From the NCBI GenBank assembly GCA_016871315.1, contig VFZE01000005.1, positions 1-64,000 of the forward strand: a stretch of 64,000 nt of DNA, written 5' to 3'. The notes below the pieces were generated by a model that was not told where the DNA came from, ran no database searches, and was given only the letters and a program-made list of their open reading frames with translations. The position numbers were made by a program, and so were the translations under genes. Below are positions 39,781-49,126 of this stretch, one piece after another. This stretch comes from Acidimicrobiia bacterium (GTDB lineage: Bacteria > Acidobacteriota > Terriglobia > Bryobacterales > Bryobacteraceae). How positions within the stretch are numbered: position 1 is the stretch's first letter; every line of letters starts with the position of its first letter.

Positions 39781-40392
39781 CTACCGGATTGGCCGCTCCG
39801 GCAACGGCACTTCAAAGTAGAACAGCTCCTTCTTCGTCGAGGCATCACGCAGACCGGTGATGTAGAGCATCGCTCCGGCGCGGTGGTCCGATTGGAAGTA
39901 GAAGAAGCCATGCGCCGACTCGCCCTGCGGCAGCATCTTTGCCACGAAGGCCCGGCTCTCAATCTCAAACGCCGCCAGCGGATTCTTCTTCTTGCCGAAT
40001 TTCGGGATCCCGCTCACGTTTGGCTTGGGCCGCTCCGGCGCATTCAGGTACTGCACCTCCGCCGCCGGCGTGCTGTCGATGTTCCGGCGGTTGGCGTCGA
40101 CATAGACAACCGAAATCTGCGTCAGATCGATGGTCTTATCGGAGCCGTTCTGTATCAGCACCAGCACCGGCAGTACGCCGTAATCGTTCGGGTTTAGCTT
40201 GTCGAATGCCGGCTTTAGCTGATCGGAAGCGACGTAAGGATCGGCCGCGATCACCACGCCCGCCTGCTTCTGCCTGTTGGGGAAAGTGTCGGCCGCCGGC
40301 GGACGGAAGGCGTCCGATTTCTTGTCGGCGGCACTCAGGCTGGCTATACTGATCGAGGCGAGGAGAACAGTCGCGCACTTGCGTCGAAGCAT
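39781..40392 (-). CDS. Secreted protein of unknown function
   Basis: A 203-residue protein with a signal peptide, MLRRKCATVLLASISIASLS, then GVVIAADPYVASDQLKPAFD, YGVLPVLVLIQNGSDKTIDL and AHGFFYFQSDH. The pattern is a beta-sandwich-like exported domain of Acidobacteriota with no enzyme motif. It is convergent with the oxidoreductase and its start overlaps the waaA-lpxK start region on the opposite strand by 14 bases. Confidence 0.65.
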   Translation of the reverse strand: MLRRKCATVLLASISIASLSAADKKSDAFRPPAADTFPNRQKQAGVVIAADPYVASDQLKPAFDKLNPNDYGVLPVLVLIQNGSDKTIDLTQISVVYVDANRRNIDSTPAAEVQYLNAPERPKPNVSGIPKFGKKKNPLAAFEIESRAFVAKMLPQGESAHGFFYFQSDHRAGAMLYITGLRDASTKKELFYFEVPLPERPIR

Positions 40393-42742
40393 AATCTATA
40401 CCCTTTACCGCGCGGCTCTCGCCATCGCGTTCCCTTTCATCGTACTGTATCTTCTTTGGCGTGGCTTGTGCGACGGCCGTTACATGGAATCGTGGCCCCA
40501 GCGCTTCGGATTCGTGCCGCCTTCCGTCCACCAGCTATCCCCTGGGGCAATCTGGATCCACGCCATCTCGGTCGGCGAGATCCTGGCCGCCGCCGTTCTG
40601 GTCAAGCGCCTGCGCGAGCAGATGCCTGCCGCGCGCATCCTGGTCACCGCGGGAACCATTGCCGGCCGCGCGGTGGCCGAGGAAAAGCTGAAGGGCTTGG
40701 CTGACGGCGTCTTCTACGCTCCCATGGACATGGTCTTTGCCGTCCGCGCCGTGCTGCGCAGGATTCAGCCGGCTCTGGTCATCGTGCTCGAAACCGAAAT
40801 CTGGCCCAACTTATGGAGAGAAAGCCGCCGCTTCGGCGCCTCTCTGATGGTGGTCAACGGCCGCATCTCCGACAAAGCCATGCCGCGCTACCGGCGCATG
40901 CGCTGGTTTTTCCGCACCGTGCTGGACCAGCCCAATGCGATCATGGCGCAGAGCCGGGTCGCCTATGACCGGTTCCGCGAACTCGGCGCTGGAGAGGGAC
41001 GCCTGTCGCTGGCCGGTAACTTAAAGTACGATTTCGAGCCCGCCTCGGCGCCGCTGATTGTCCTGGAACTCGTCGCCCGCGCCCAACCATCCCACGTCTG
41101 GATAGCCGCCAGCACCATGCCGCCCTCCTACCCCGGAGACTGCGATGAAGACGACGCCGTGCTCATCGCCTTCGACAAGCTGCGTGAGCGATATCCTCGC
41201 CTCCTTCTCATCCTGGCGCCACGCAAGCCCGAACGTTTCGACGCCGTCGCCGCAAAGCTCGCCGCGAGGAACATCTTCCACCTGCGCCGCTCCCAGCTTG
41301 GTCAGCACAGCAAGTTGCCCCTTCCCGGAGTGCTGCTGGTTGACACCATCGGGGAGCTGGCATCGCTGTTCCGCTTGGCCGATGCCGTATTCATGGGAGG
41401 GACGCTGGCCGACCGTGGTGGCCACAATCTGCTGGAGCCGGCCTACTTCGCCAAACCCGTGATCACTGGTCCGCACCTGGAAAACTTCCCCGAGATGGCC
41501 GAAGACTTCCGCCGCGAGCAAGCCCTGTGCGAGATTCCCAATCCCGAAGCGCTTCCCGATGGAGTGCGGTGCCTGCTCGAGAATGCCGAAATGCGTCACA
41601 GTCTTGGCGAGAAAGCCCATCGGCTGAGCCGCCAGGGAGCAGGCGCCACGCAGAAGGCGGTGGAAACCGCCGCAGATCTGATCGATCTGGCGCTGCCCCG
41701 TAAGGTGCTGCGCCCTCCCGCCAAAGCGCTCCTCACGCCGCTCAGTTGGTTGTGGCGCGCCGGAGCCGCATGGAAGCGGTGGCGCCTGTTGTCCAACCCG
41801 CACAAGCTGCCCGTGCCTGTGATCAGTGTCGGCGGCATCAGCATGGGCGGCGCCGGCAAGACACCCTGCGCGCTCTATCTTGCGCGCCAGCTGGAGGCGG
41901 CAGGCTGGCGGCCGGGCTTCCTCACCCGCGGTTACCGCCGGCGTACACCGACCAAGTACACGCTGGTGCCGCGCGGCGGCGCCGCTGCCGTGGAGATCAC
42001 CGGTGATGAAGCGCAGATCATCGTCCGCAGCGGATTGGGCCCGGTCGGCATCGGCGCCCAACGCTATGAAACCGGACTCGAGATGCACAAGCAGTTTCAG
42101 TCCAACGTCTTCATCCTCGACGACGCCTTCCAGCACTGGCGGCTGGCTCGTGATGTGAACCTTGTGCTGCTGGACGCGCTTCAGCCATTCGGTGAACTTT
42201 TCCCGGCGGGCCGTCTCCGTGAGCCGCTGTCAGCGCTGCGGCGCGCTTCGGCTGTCATCATCACCCGCTCGGAGCCAGGCCGCGAGTATCGCGGCATTGT
42301 GCAGCGCGTGCGCGCCCATAACTCCGATGCCCCGATCTTCTATTCGCGCCTCGTTCCACGATCGTGGGTCGATTTCCAAACCGCGCAGGAGTATCCAGTC
42401 GAATCGATGATCGGGCGGCAGTCGATGGCCTTCTGCGGACTGGGCAACCCCGCCTCCTTCTGGACCAGTCTTCGCGCGATGGGGTGCAAGCCGTGCCTGA
42501 GTATCCGCTTTCCCGATCACCACCGCTACCGTCCGCGCGAGATCAACCGCGTGGCCAGCCAGGCCAAGGCAGCGAAAGCCGAGGTAGCGTTGACCACGGA
42601 AAAAGACGCCATCAACCTGCCGCCGGCAACCTGGGAGCTGCTCAGCCCAATTCGCGTCTACTGGCTCCGCATCGGCGTCGAGATGGATGAGCAGGACCGG
42701 TTTCTGGATTGGCTGAACGGCAAACTGGCCGAGGCAGGCTAG
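40379..42742 (+). CDS. waaA-lpxK: Fused Kdo transferase and lipid A 4'-kinase
   Basis: The TTG at 40379 is taken as start since it gives MRRSIIYTLYRAALAIAFPF, the usual WaaA beginning; AGGAG lies 13 bases upstream, and longer starts run into the opposite gene. About residues 1-425 are WaaA/KdtA (IWIHAISVGEILAA, ETEIWPNL, NGRISD, GGHNLLEPAYFAKPVITGPH), which adds Kdo to lipid IVA. About 430-787 are LpxK (GGISMGGAGKTP Walker A, ILDDAFQHW, PAGRLREPL, FPDHHRY, TTEKDAINLP), which phosphorylates the 4' position of the lipid A disaccharide. All key motifs are kept in both halves, so one polypeptide carries both steps of the Raetz pathway. Confidence 0.92.
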   Translation: MRRSIIYTLYRAALAIAFPFIVLYLLWRGLCDGRYMESWPQRFGFVPPSVHQLSPGAIWIHAISVGEILAAAVLVKRLREQMPAARILVTAGTIAGRAVAEEKLKGLADGVFYAPMDMVFAVRAVLRRIQPALVIVLETEIWPNLWRESRRFGASLMVVNGRISDKAMPRYRRMRWFFRTVLDQPNAIMAQSRVAYDRFRELGAGEGRLSLAGNLKYDFEPASAPLIVLELVARAQPSHVWIAASTMPPSYPGDCDEDDAVLIAFDKLRERYPRLLLILAPRKPERFDAVAAKLAARNIFHLRRSQLGQHSKLPLPGVLLVDTIGELASLFRLADAVFMGGTLADRGGHNLLEPAYFAKPVITGPHLENFPEMAEDFRREQALCEIPNPEALPDGVRCLLENAEMRHSLGEKAHRLSRQGAGATQKAVETAADLIDLALPRKVLRPPAKALLTPLSWLWRAGAAWKRWRLLSNPHKLPVPVISVGGISMGGAGKTPCALYLARQLEAAGWRPGFLTRGYRRRTPTKYTLVPRGGAAAVEITGDEAQIIVRSGLGPVGIGAQRYETGLEMHKQFQSNVFILDDAFQHWRLARDVNLVLLDALQPFGELFPAGRLREPLSALRRASAVIITRSEPGREYRGIVQRVRAHNSDAPIFYSRLVPRSWVDFQTAQEYPVESMIGRQSMAFCGLGNPASFWTSLRAMGCKPCLSIRFPDHHRYRPREINRVASQAKAAKAEVALTTEKDAINLPPATWELLSPIRVYWLRIGVEMDEQDRFLDWLNGKLAEAG

Positions 42743-42754
42743 AATGAGGATGGA

Positions 42755-44479
42755 ATGCAGCGTATCGGGCGGTACGAGATTCTGGGCGAAATCGGCCGCG
42801 GAGCCATGGGTGTGGTATACCGCGCGCAGGACCCGGTCATCGGGCGAACCGTCGCCATCAAGACGATCCGGCTGAAGGAGATTGCCGATCCGGACGAGAT
42901 ACAGCGTCTCCGCGAACGGCTGATGCGCGAGGCCCGCTCGGCGGGCATTCTCTCGCACCCCAACATCGTCACCATTTACGACATCGGCGAGGAAGGCGAC
43001 GTCGCCTACATCGCCATGGAGTTTGTCGAAGGCAGCACGCTGGAGGCGCTGATGAAGTCAAAAGAGGCGCCCGCGGCGGCGGCGGTCCTGCGCACGCTCC
43101 GCGAGATGGCGGCGGGTCTCGATTACGCGCACACCAAAGGCATCGTGCATCGCGACGTCAAGCCGGCCAACATCATGTTCAACGAGAGCGGCGCGGCCAA
43201 GATCACCGACTTCGGCGTTGCCAAGATCCTCTCGCAGCAGATCACGCAGGCCGATACCGTGCTGGGGACGCCCAGTTACATGTCGCCGGAGCAGATCGAG
43301 GCCAAGGGCATTGATGGCCGCTCGGATCAGTTCGCGCTGGGAGTGATCAGCTATCAGCTACTCACAGGCGAGAAGCCCTTTGTCGGCGAGACGCTGCCGT
43401 CGCTGCTGTTCAAGATCGTCAAGCAGGACCCGCAGCCCTCGCATCAGCTCAACGCCAGCCTCGGGCCGGAAGTGGACTCCGTGCTGCGCAAGGCGATGTC
43501 CAAGTCGAGCGCGGAGCGGTTCCCGACCTGTTCCGAGTTCATCGAACAACTCGTCAAAGGACTGCATACGCGGCCGGACTGGCGGCCTCAGGCCCGCGGT
43601 GCGGTCTCCTGCATGCCGACCGCCTCGCCCGTTCCCAACCAGGCTATGGAGCCTACTGTGACCGTCGTGCGCGCCTCAACGGAAATGACCGCGCCGGGGC
43701 TTCCCCCTACGCCAACCCCATCCGAAGAGTTGGAACCAACCGTAGTGGCACCAGCACCGGAAGAAGTCCTCACTCCGCGCCGCCGCCAATTGGAAGAAGA
43801 ACGAAGTTCCAGGCTCGGTCCCATTGCGGCGGTCGTGGCTGTTGCGGCTCTCGGCGCCGCCGGTTACTACGGCTATGAGAATTACTGGAAGCCCACACAG
43901 CCGGCCGAGCCGGCTCCGGCAACACAGCCGGTAGTCGAGACTCCGCCACCTGCGCAACCGGAACCTGCGCCTGTTGCCGCCGCTCCAGAACCGCCGCCTG
44001 CGCCGCCTGTCGTCGAGACGCCAAAGCCGAACCCCGTTTCCACGCCGAAACCTGCGGAAGTCGTCTCCGCATCCGTGCAACTGGAAACCACTCCGCCAGG
44101 CGCGCGCGTCAGCACCGGTCAAGGCGCCGATAGCTGCCAGACCCCGTGTGCGATGGAACTGCCAGCCGGCCGCCACGTGCTGAACTTCCAATTGGCCGGT
44201 TACCGCTCGGCAGTGAGGATCCTCAACGTTCCGCAGGATCAATCCGCCAGCGTGCGCCTGGAACAGCAATCCGGCACGTTGATGGTGAAGACGACGCCAG
44301 GCGGTGCCGCCATCATCCTTAATGGTCAGACGCAGACACAGCAGACGCCCGCAGTGATCAAGCTCCCCATCGGCAACTACAAACTCATCCTGCGCAAAGA
44401 GGGGTTGCGCGACTACGAAGAGGACATCCAGGTCAAGGACGGCGTCATCTCCAACATCACCGTCAACTGGGATCAGTAA
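42755..44479 (+). CDS. Membrane serine/threonine kinase with PEGA repeats
   Basis: A 574-residue protein: a Hanks-type kinase domain (residues about 7-270) with GEIGRGAMGVVYRA, VAIK at Lys36, IVHRDVKPANIMF and DFGVAK, all complete. A Ser/Pro-rich linker and one membrane helix (AAVVAVAALGAAGYYGY) follow, then a Pro/Ala-rich stretch and two PEGA domains (LETTPPGARV, VKTTPGGAAIILNGQTQ) outside. The kinase faces the cytoplasm and the PEGA domains may sense wall or surface ligands. It follows the lipid A gene by 12 bases, so it may be co-transcribed. Confidence 0.93.
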   Translation: MQRIGRYEILGEIGRGAMGVVYRAQDPVIGRTVAIKTIRLKEIADPDEIQRLRERLMREARSAGILSHPNIVTIYDIGEEGDVAYIAMEFVEGSTLEALMKSKEAPAAAAVLRTLREMAAGLDYAHTKGIVHRDVKPANIMFNESGAAKITDFGVAKILSQQITQADTVLGTPSYMSPEQIEAKGIDGRSDQFALGVISYQLLTGEKPFVGETLPSLLFKIVKQDPQPSHQLNASLGPEVDSVLRKAMSKSSAERFPTCSEFIEQLVKGLHTRPDWRPQARGAVSCMPTASPVPNQAMEPTVTVVRASTEMTAPGLPPTPTPSEELEPTVVAPAPEEVLTPRRRQLEEERSSRLGPIAAVVAVAALGAAGYYGYENYWKPTQPAEPAPATQPVVETPPPAQPEPAPVAAAPEPPPAPPVVETPKPNPVSTPKPAEVVSASVQLETTPPGARVSTGQGADSCQTPCAMELPAGRHVLNFQLAGYRSAVRILNVPQDQSASVRLEQQSGTLMVKTTPGGAAIILNGQTQTQQTPAVIKLPIGNYKLILRKEGLRDYEEDIQVKDGVISNITVNWDQ

Positions 44480-44482
44480 GTG

Positions 44483-45013
44483 TTAGTGCTCGTGGGTGCA
44501 CGCGGGGAACCGGTCAAGCACCGTGTTGCCCAGGTAACCAAGCTCTTCGACCAGCCCTGCACGCGATGTGTAGTAGCCGTCGGCGGTCAAGTTCTTCATG
44601 GCGCGGAAAAAATCGACGCCGTCGCCGGGCTGGCCGCTGTCGGCGCGACTGCACAGCGGTTCAAGCAATGCGACCTGCTGCTCCGGCGTCAAAGCGACAA
44701 AGCGCGCCGGTGATTGACGGTCCAGCCAAGCTAGTCCTTCCCGCATCAGCTTGCCAAGGCCTTCGTTCTTCCCCACCACCATGTCGATGTAGGCGGGCAC
44801 GCCGGCGGCGGCCGCCCCTGGGATGATCACCTCGGCCAGCCGTGTGACGCTTTCCATCTCTTCCTTAGTGAAGAACGACGGCTTCGGCAGTGCCGCATCG
44901 GGTCCGGCAGAATGTGCGTGCTGCGCATACAGCTCATCGGCAGAGAAGGGAAACGCGCAGGTGGCGCCGATCGCGCCGATGATCTTCAACGCCTCCCGGC
45001 GGTCGTCGCTCAT
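44483..45013 (-). CDS. Gluconate 2-dehydrogenase subunit 3 family protein
   Basis: ATG 45013 starts a 176-residue protein with a Tat-like or lipoprotein-free hydrophobic start (MSDDRREALKIIGAIGATCA), then FFTKEEMESVTRLAEVIIP and GGLVEELGYLGN-like sequence at the end. These are the hallmarks of the small helper subunit (GLDH_3) that accompanies GMC dehydrogenases. It overlaps the GMC gene by 4 bases, so the two make one enzyme. The helper guides export or folding of the flavin subunit. Confidence 0.85.
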   Translation of the reverse strand: MSDDRREALKIIGAIGATCAFPFSADELYAQHAHSAGPDAALPKPSFFTKEEMESVTRLAEVIIPGAAAAGVPAYIDMVVGKNEGLGKLMREGLAWLDRQSPARFVALTPEQQVALLEPLCSRADSGQPGDGVDFFRAMKNLTADGYYTSRAGLVEELGYLGNTVLDRFPACTHEH

Positions 45014-46575
45014 GCCAGTTCTCCCCTCTTGAGCCCCTCGGCGATGTAGGCGGCGGTGCGCACCGCCAGCGCCATCATCGTGTGCGTCGGGTTCTTCTCC
45101 GAGGCCGACGGAAAAACACTGCCGTCCACCACGAACAGGTTCTTCACGTCGTGGGACTGGCACCAGCCGTTCACCACGGACGTCTTGGGATCGGTTCCCA
45201 TGCGGCATCCTCCAAGCTCATGGTTGGTGCGCGGCTCCTGGCTCACCGAATGAATCTCGGCGCCGGCCGATTCCAGGATTCTCACTGACCAGTCCGTCAT
45301 GCTACGGAAGATCCTCCAGTCGTTCTCCGCCCATGCCACATGACGGCGCGCAACGGGAAGTCCGTGCGAGTCCTTCTTCTCCCAATCCAGATCAATGTAG
45401 CTGCCCGGATTCGGCAGCATCTCGCCGTAAGGAGAGAAAGTGAGGAAGGCCGGATAGCGATCCTTCACCGCCTTCTTGTATGACTCGCCGAAGCCGGGAA
45501 CTGAGCGCGCCCAGCCGACCGAGCGGCGGTTCTGGTAGTTGAACTGAATGCCGAAGCTGCGGGCGTAACCGCGCTCGCGGTCATGCATGAAGGAGGGTAT
45601 ATAGGCATGATCGAGGTAGCCCTCCTCGTTGGTGACAGGTACGCCAATGAACTCCTTAAGGAAGCACTGCACTCCGCCGGTGAAATGAGGAATGAAGTGT
45701 TTGCCGAGCTGGCCGCTGGAGTTGGCGAGCCCAACGGGATAGAGACGGGAGCGCGACATCAGCAGCAGCCCGACGCTCTGCACGCAGGCGCAGGAGACAA
45801 CCACTACGCGGCCCTTCACTTCACCTTCGGCCTTGGTCTGACGGTTGAGAAAGCGTACTCCCGATACGCGGTTTTCCGGCGTCACCACCACTTCCCGCAC
45901 GATGGAATCGGAAAAGAGCCGCAGCCGGCCGCCCTTCATCGCTGGCGCCAGGTGAACGTCAGCCGAATTGTACTTGGCAACTACGTCGCACCCGGCCATG
46001 CAATTGCCGCAGAAGTGGCAAGCCGGGCGGCCGAAGGCGGCGCGCGATAGCGTAGCCTTGCGCACGTGGATCACCTTGACGCCCAGCTTTGCCGCGCCCT
46101 TCATCACGGCCACGTCGGTGCACTTCATCGCCACGGGCGGTTGAAAGACGCCGTCCGGCAAATCCGGTAATCCGTCGCGATTGCCGCAGACGCCGACCTC
46201 GCGCTCAATGGCGTCGTAGTAAGGGGCAAGATCGCTATAGGCGATGGGCCAGTCTTCTCCCGCGCCCTCCCGCGTCCGTCCCTTGAAGTCACGCGGACTG
46301 AAGCGCAGCGCCACGGCGTTCCAGGTGAGCGACTTTCCGCCCACGCCACGCGCCCTTTCGCTTTCAAATCCCGGCTTACCGGGCTTCATGGTGGGGATGT
46401 GGCGGTTGGGGAACTGGTGCGGAAGCGCGTGGGTGTTGAAGTCGGTACGGGTATTGATGCGCGGACCGCCCTCGACGACGGCGACGCTGACACCCGCTTG
46501 GGCCAGGTGGCCGGCAAGCGTGCCGCCGGAAGCGCCCGATCCGACGACCACCACGTCGAAGATGGTATCCTGCAT
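45010..46575 (-). CDS. GMC family oxidoreductase (FAD dehydrogenase)
   Basis: A 521-residue flavoprotein with the FAD-binding start VVVVGSGASGGTLAGHLAQA, the GMC signature GVGGKSLTWNAVALRFSP and, near the C-terminus, HELGGCRMGTDPKTSVVN with the active-site His. Three Cys in FCGNCMAGC are typical of the sugar-dehydrogenase branch. It most likely oxidises a sugar or its derivative to the 3-keto form and hands electrons to the membrane. Neighbours (small subunit, Gfo/Idh/MocA) match the 3-keto-sugar gene sets of Acidobacteriota. Confidence 0.9.
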   Translation of the reverse strand: MQDTIFDVVVVGSGASGGTLAGHLAQAGVSVAVVEGGPRINTRTDFNTHALPHQFPNRHIPTMKPGKPGFESERARGVGGKSLTWNAVALRFSPRDFKGRTREGAGEDWPIAYSDLAPYYDAIEREVGVCGNRDGLPDLPDGVFQPPVAMKCTDVAVMKGAAKLGVKVIHVRKATLSRAAFGRPACHFCGNCMAGCDVVAKYNSADVHLAPAMKGGRLRLFSDSIVREVVVTPENRVSGVRFLNRQTKAEGEVKGRVVVVSCACVQSVGLLLMSRSRLYPVGLANSSGQLGKHFIPHFTGGVQCFLKEFIGVPVTNEEGYLDHAYIPSFMHDRERGYARSFGIQFNYQNRRSVGWARSVPGFGESYKKAVKDRYPAFLTFSPYGEMLPNPGSYIDLDWEKKDSHGLPVARRHVAWAENDWRIFRSMTDWSVRILESAGAEIHSVSQEPRTNHELGGCRMGTDPKTSVVNGWCQSHDVKNLFVVDGSVFPSASEKNPTHTMMALAVRTAAYIAEGLKRGELA

Positions 46576-46579
46576 CGCT

Positions 46580-47860
46580 CTAGACAGGATACTTCCAGGG
46601 CGCGCGATAGGGGCGGCTCAGCAGCTTGTTCGCCGCCGCGTCGTTGAGGATCGTCTCCTTGTCTCCGTCCCAGTTCACGGCGCGGCTCACCTTCGCGCTG
46701 AGCATGCCGAGCAGGCTCATCACCGTGGAGCGATGGCCGATCTCGATGTCGCAGACGGGGCGGTTGCCGCTCTTGATGCAGGCCAGGAAATCGGCGAACA
46801 GTTCCTTGATGTTCTGGTTGTCGGGCGGGTTCAGTTTCGGCTCGGCGTGGATGGGTTCCTTCTTGCGATCGGCGGGATAGAAGGTCCAGCCGTCGAGCCA
46901 GCCCATGTGAAAGGTGCCTTCGGTGCCGTAGAAATAGCAACCAACGCCCGCTTTCTCGGCGTTGTTGGCGGCGTACTGCCGATGCTCCCAGGTGGCGGTG
47001 AAGGATTCAAACTCGAAGGTTGCCACCTGCGTATCGGGCGCGGTGGTGGAATCCTGTTTGATATGCCGTGAGGCGGTGGAGAAGACGCGGCGCGGCCATT
47101 TCTCCTCGGTCCACCAGAGAATCTGATCGAACCAGTGAATGCCCCAGTCGCCCATCGTTCCATTGGCGTAATCCAGGTGCTGGCGGAAGCCGCGCGGGTG
47201 GATGCTTTTGTTGAAAGGATGCTTCGGCGCGGGGCCGCACCAGACGTCCCAGTCAAGGCCCGCGGGAGGATCGGAGTCCGGCGTCTTTTGGCCCGGGCCG
47301 CCCGCGTTGTGTACAAAGGAACGCACCATACCGATCTTGCCTGCCTTGCCGGAGCGCAGGAACTCCATGCCTGAGATGTTGTGCGGTGAGACGCGGCGGT
47401 GCGTGCCCACTTGCACGACGCGGTTGGCGGCGCGGGCGGCGTTCACCATCGCCCGCCCTTCGCGGATGGTGTGGCTGATCGGCTTTTCGACGTAGACGTG
47501 AGCGCCGGCAGCGACGGCGGCGATGGTCACGAGGGGATGCCAGTGGTCCGGAGTACCGACGATCACGATCTCCGGCTTCTCCTTGGACAGCATCTCGCGG
47601 TAATCGGCGTACAGTTTGGGTTGGTCGGAGGTGAGCTTGCCGGCTTCCGCCGCGGCAGGTGTGAGCTGGTTACGGTCGACATCGCACAGCGCGACGATCT
47701 GGCATTCGCCGCTGGCGATGGCTTCGCGCGTGATGTTCATGCCCCACCAGCCGGAGCCGACAGTGGCGGTGCGGTAGCGGCGGCGTGGCTGTGCGCCGAC
47801 GATGTTCACGGCGAATTGCGCCGCCGCGGCGCCAATCAGGGACCTGCGTGGGAGTGTCAT
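46580..47860 (-). CDS. Gfo/Idh/MocA family oxidoreductase, exported
   Basis: ATG 47860 gives MTLPRRSLIGAAAAQFAVNI, a twin-Arg-like signal; the 50 upstream codons are unsupported. The 426-residue product has ATVGSGWWGMNITREAIASG (Rossmann start), GTPDHWHPLVTIAAVAAGAH, YVEKPI with the catalytic Lys and a C-terminal domain. It precedes the GMC gene by four bases. Together the genes form a 3-gene set in which one enzyme may oxidise and the other reduce or dehydrate the intermediate. The substrate is not known. Confidence 0.9.
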   Translation of the reverse strand: MTLPRRSLIGAAAAQFAVNIVGAQPRRRYRTATVGSGWWGMNITREAIASGECQIVALCDVDRNQLTPAAAEAGKLTSDQPKLYADYREMLSKEKPEIVIVGTPDHWHPLVTIAAVAAGAHVYVEKPISHTIREGRAMVNAARAANRVVQVGTHRRVSPHNISGMEFLRSGKAGKIGMVRSFVHNAGGPGQKTPDSDPPAGLDWDVWCGPAPKHPFNKSIHPRGFRQHLDYANGTMGDWGIHWFDQILWWTEEKWPRRVFSTASRHIKQDSTTAPDTQVATFEFESFTATWEHRQYAANNAEKAGVGCYFYGTEGTFHMGWLDGWTFYPADRKKEPIHAEPKLNPPDNQNIKELFADFLACIKSGNRPVCDIEIGHRSTVMSLLGMLSAKVSRAVNWDGDKETILNDAAANKLLSRPYRAPWKYPV

Positions 47861-47978
47861 TTCGACACGATCATACCGCAACCGCACGGGGCCGCCCGCC
47901 GACCCAGGTGCACTCAAGAAATCGGAACTCGTTGCACGGCGGGCGGGCTCCGTTGTGCGGGTTGGTTTCCGAAAAAGA

Positions 47979-49037
47979 TCAGGGATCGAAAGGCTCTGGC
48001 GGCTCCACAATGGGGAGTTCTTCCGGAGGCTCCTCGGAGAAGACCAGTTCCCAGTGCGAGACGCCGTGAATATAGAGGCGGGGAGTGCTGGATGCCACCG
48101 AATCGGTCTGAAACAGACGCGTCCCGATCACCTGAGGATAATATCCGGGCCCAAAGCCGATGTCATCGATGATTTTCCTGGGCGCCGACCACCCATTCGG
48201 GTCGGACAAGTCCGGGTTGAAGGCGATGTAGATCCCCTCCTGAGGCCAACGCGGCTCGCAGCAGGCGCGGTTGAGCAGCATGACCCAGGAGTTCACTCGG
48301 ATGTTCCAATGCAAGGAGGGGCCCCAGAACGAGTTGGCGTCGCTACGCTGCCAAACGGTGGTGGCTGGCAAAATGGCGGTCACCATGCCGCCTTCGCCGG
48401 GCTCATCCCAGTGCCCCTGATAGTATTTCCAGACCGCGCCTTTCGGATGGAAGCGGTCCTCGAATGCCATGCGCGCGGCCACTACGCCTTGCGAGGCCGC
48501 CGGACCGGAGTAATTCGTGAAGTAGAAGTAGAAGTATTCGCGGTTGCTGTCGAGCACAACGGAGAAGTCACCATGGCCGCCGGCGAAGAAGCCGTTGCGC
48601 GAGGAGCAGTCGATGGGATTGCCCGTACTGAGGACGGTCCCCATGTCATGGAAGCTTCTGCCGCCATCACGGGAAATCAGTGCGCCGATACGAGGGACCA
48701 TCAGTTCGCTGCCCGGGCACTGCCCGGCGACTTCGTGATGGTACCAGGCGAACAGCGTGCCGTCCTTGTCCTGCCATGCGGCTTCAATCCACAGAGGGAT
48801 GTTCACGTAACTGTCGATGCGCACGATTTCGGTTTCGTCGGCGAGGAACTGATTCGCGCCGCTGGTCAGCAGCGGCATGTTGGCCGAGTTCAGGATGTGG
48901 AACTGCCCCTCATGCCAGAAGACGGGGCTGTTGGAATCGACCGGCCCTGGCATGTAAGCGGGGGCCGCCGGACGGACCTCCACCCACTGGCCAAAGGCGG
49001 TTGCCGCAAGAAGAACCGGAGCGAGAGCGCGGACCAT
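47979..49037 (-). CDS. Secreted beta-propeller-like protein (sialidase/DUF4185-like)
   Basis: ATG 49037 begins MVRALAPVLLAATAFGQ, a signal peptide. The 352-residue product carries blocks of a five-bladed propeller hydrolase-like fold: DSNSPVFWHEGQFHILNSAN, GTLFAWYHHEVAGQCPG, ALISRDGGRSFHDMG (an Asp-box-like repeat), NSFWGPSLHWNI and GFGPGYYPQVIG. It may bind or cut glycans outside the cell. No catalytic set can be assigned. It is in the same direction as the GMC cluster, 118 bases upstream. Confidence 0.7.
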   Translation of the reverse strand: MVRALAPVLLAATAFGQWVEVRPAAPAYMPGPVDSNSPVFWHEGQFHILNSANMPLLTSGANQFLADETEIVRIDSYVNIPLWIEAAWQDKDGTLFAWYHHEVAGQCPGSELMVPRIGALISRDGGRSFHDMGTVLSTGNPIDCSSRNGFFAGGHGDFSVVLDSNREYFYFYFTNYSGPAASQGVVAARMAFEDRFHPKGAVWKYYQGHWDEPGEGGMVTAILPATTVWQRSDANSFWGPSLHWNIRVNSWVMLLNRACCEPRWPQEGIYIAFNPDLSDPNGWSAPRKIIDDIGFGPGYYPQVIGTRLFQTDSVASSTPRLYIHGVSHWELVFSEEPPEELPIVEPPEPFDP

Positions 49038-49126
49038 AGCTTTAGAACACAAACCCGTTGCAGCCGTCCCGCAAGAAGGCGGGAATCAGTGAGCAAACGT
49101 TACCGGATGAATAAGTGCTCATGTGA

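Noticed and set aside
43900-44050. Pro/Ala-rich low-complexity stretch as a mobile repeat
   Set aside because: It is the outside linker between the membrane helix and PEGA domains of the kinase, as is usual in this family.
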